DNA from: Bacteroidales bacterium | GTDB taxonomy: Bacteria; Bacteroidota; Bacteroidia; Bacteroidales; JALTDM01 | Direction of reading: 5' to 3' | Assembly: GCA_027074135.1 (NCBI GenBank) | Contig: JALTDM010000289.1 | Coordinates: forward strand, 1 to 5,967 | Length of the DNA: 5,967 nt | Part shown: in pieces, positions 5,889 through 5,967 of the stretch | How the letters are laid out: every line of letters starts with the position of its first letter | Position numbering within the stretch: position 1 is the first letter of the stretch | Made by a program: the position numbers and the translations under genes | The notes under the pieces: generated by a model | Seen by the model: only the letters and a program-made list of their open reading frames with translations | The model's database searches: none | Told to the model about the DNA's origin: nothing

Positions 5889-5967
5889 ATGAAAAAAGAA
5901 TTTGAAAAAAAATTACAAAAAGTAGAAAAAAAAGGATTATCAATTGAAATTTTAAAAGACCCTGAAG
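5889..5967 (+). CDS. Start of an unidentified gene, cut by the window edge
   Basis: An ATG at 5889 opens a frame that stays open to the end of the window: 26 codons, reading MKKEFEKKLQKVEKK then GLSIEILKDPE. The N terminus is very rich in Lys and Glu with no hydrophobic stretch, so no classical signal peptide is visible. There is no strong Shine-Dalgarno, only an A-rich leader, as for serA. I do not recognise the product. Its start lies behind a predicted LytTR operator and promoter, so it is the likely target of the neighbouring regulator. It could be a small peptide or the beginning of a longer protein; the visible part cannot decide. Confidence 0.5.
   Translation, partial: MKKEFEKKLQKVEKKGLSIEILKDPE

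Overview
The window looks like chromosomal DNA from a member of the Bacteroidota. The evidence is a secreted hydrolase ending in a type IX secretion (T9SS) type A sorting domain, candidate promoters of the TTTG / TAnnTTTG class, A-rich leaders with few Shine-Dalgarno sites, low overall GC, and a short SerA of the kind found in Bacteroides-type genomes. No tRNA, rRNA, insertion sequence or CRISPR array was seen.

Layout. (1) 28-1743 (+): a secreted lipase/esterase-like alpha/beta hydrolase with a C-terminal T9SS sorting domain. (2) 1748-1778: a strong hairpin with A and T tracts on its two sides, serving as a shared terminator between convergent transcripts. (3) 5132 down to 1798 (-): a serine-biosynthesis operon in the order serC, serA, DUF1015-family gene. 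The serC-serA spacer is built almost entirely of two different short tandem repeats. The serA-DUF1015 spacer is 16 nt and carries a clear Shine-Dalgarno. (4) 5133-5350: a divergent promoter region. (5) 5351-5761 (+): a stand-alone LytTR DNA-binding regulator whose 3' end contains an 11-C homopolymer. (6) 5730-5759: two direct repeats that fit the LytTR-box consensus with the expected 12-bp spacing, followed by a Bacteroidota-type promoter (5777-5810), a 5'-UTR hairpin (5818-5842) and the start of a new gene (5889 onward, cut by the window edge).

How the genes work together. SerA and SerC are the first two enzymes of the phosphorylated serine pathway. The third, phosphoserine phosphatase (SerB), is absent from the operon and its place is taken by the DUF1015 protein. 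That makes DUF1015 a guilt-by-association candidate for the missing step or for a related serine/phosphoserine function. On the right, the LytTR regulator probably controls the gene just downstream through the operator that overlaps its own 3' end. The most interesting parts of the window are this regulator/operator/promoter module, the poly-C tract that can switch the regulator's C-terminal tail, the serine operon with a non-canonical SerA, and the repeat-built spacer that also encodes a chain of overlapping minimal ORFs.
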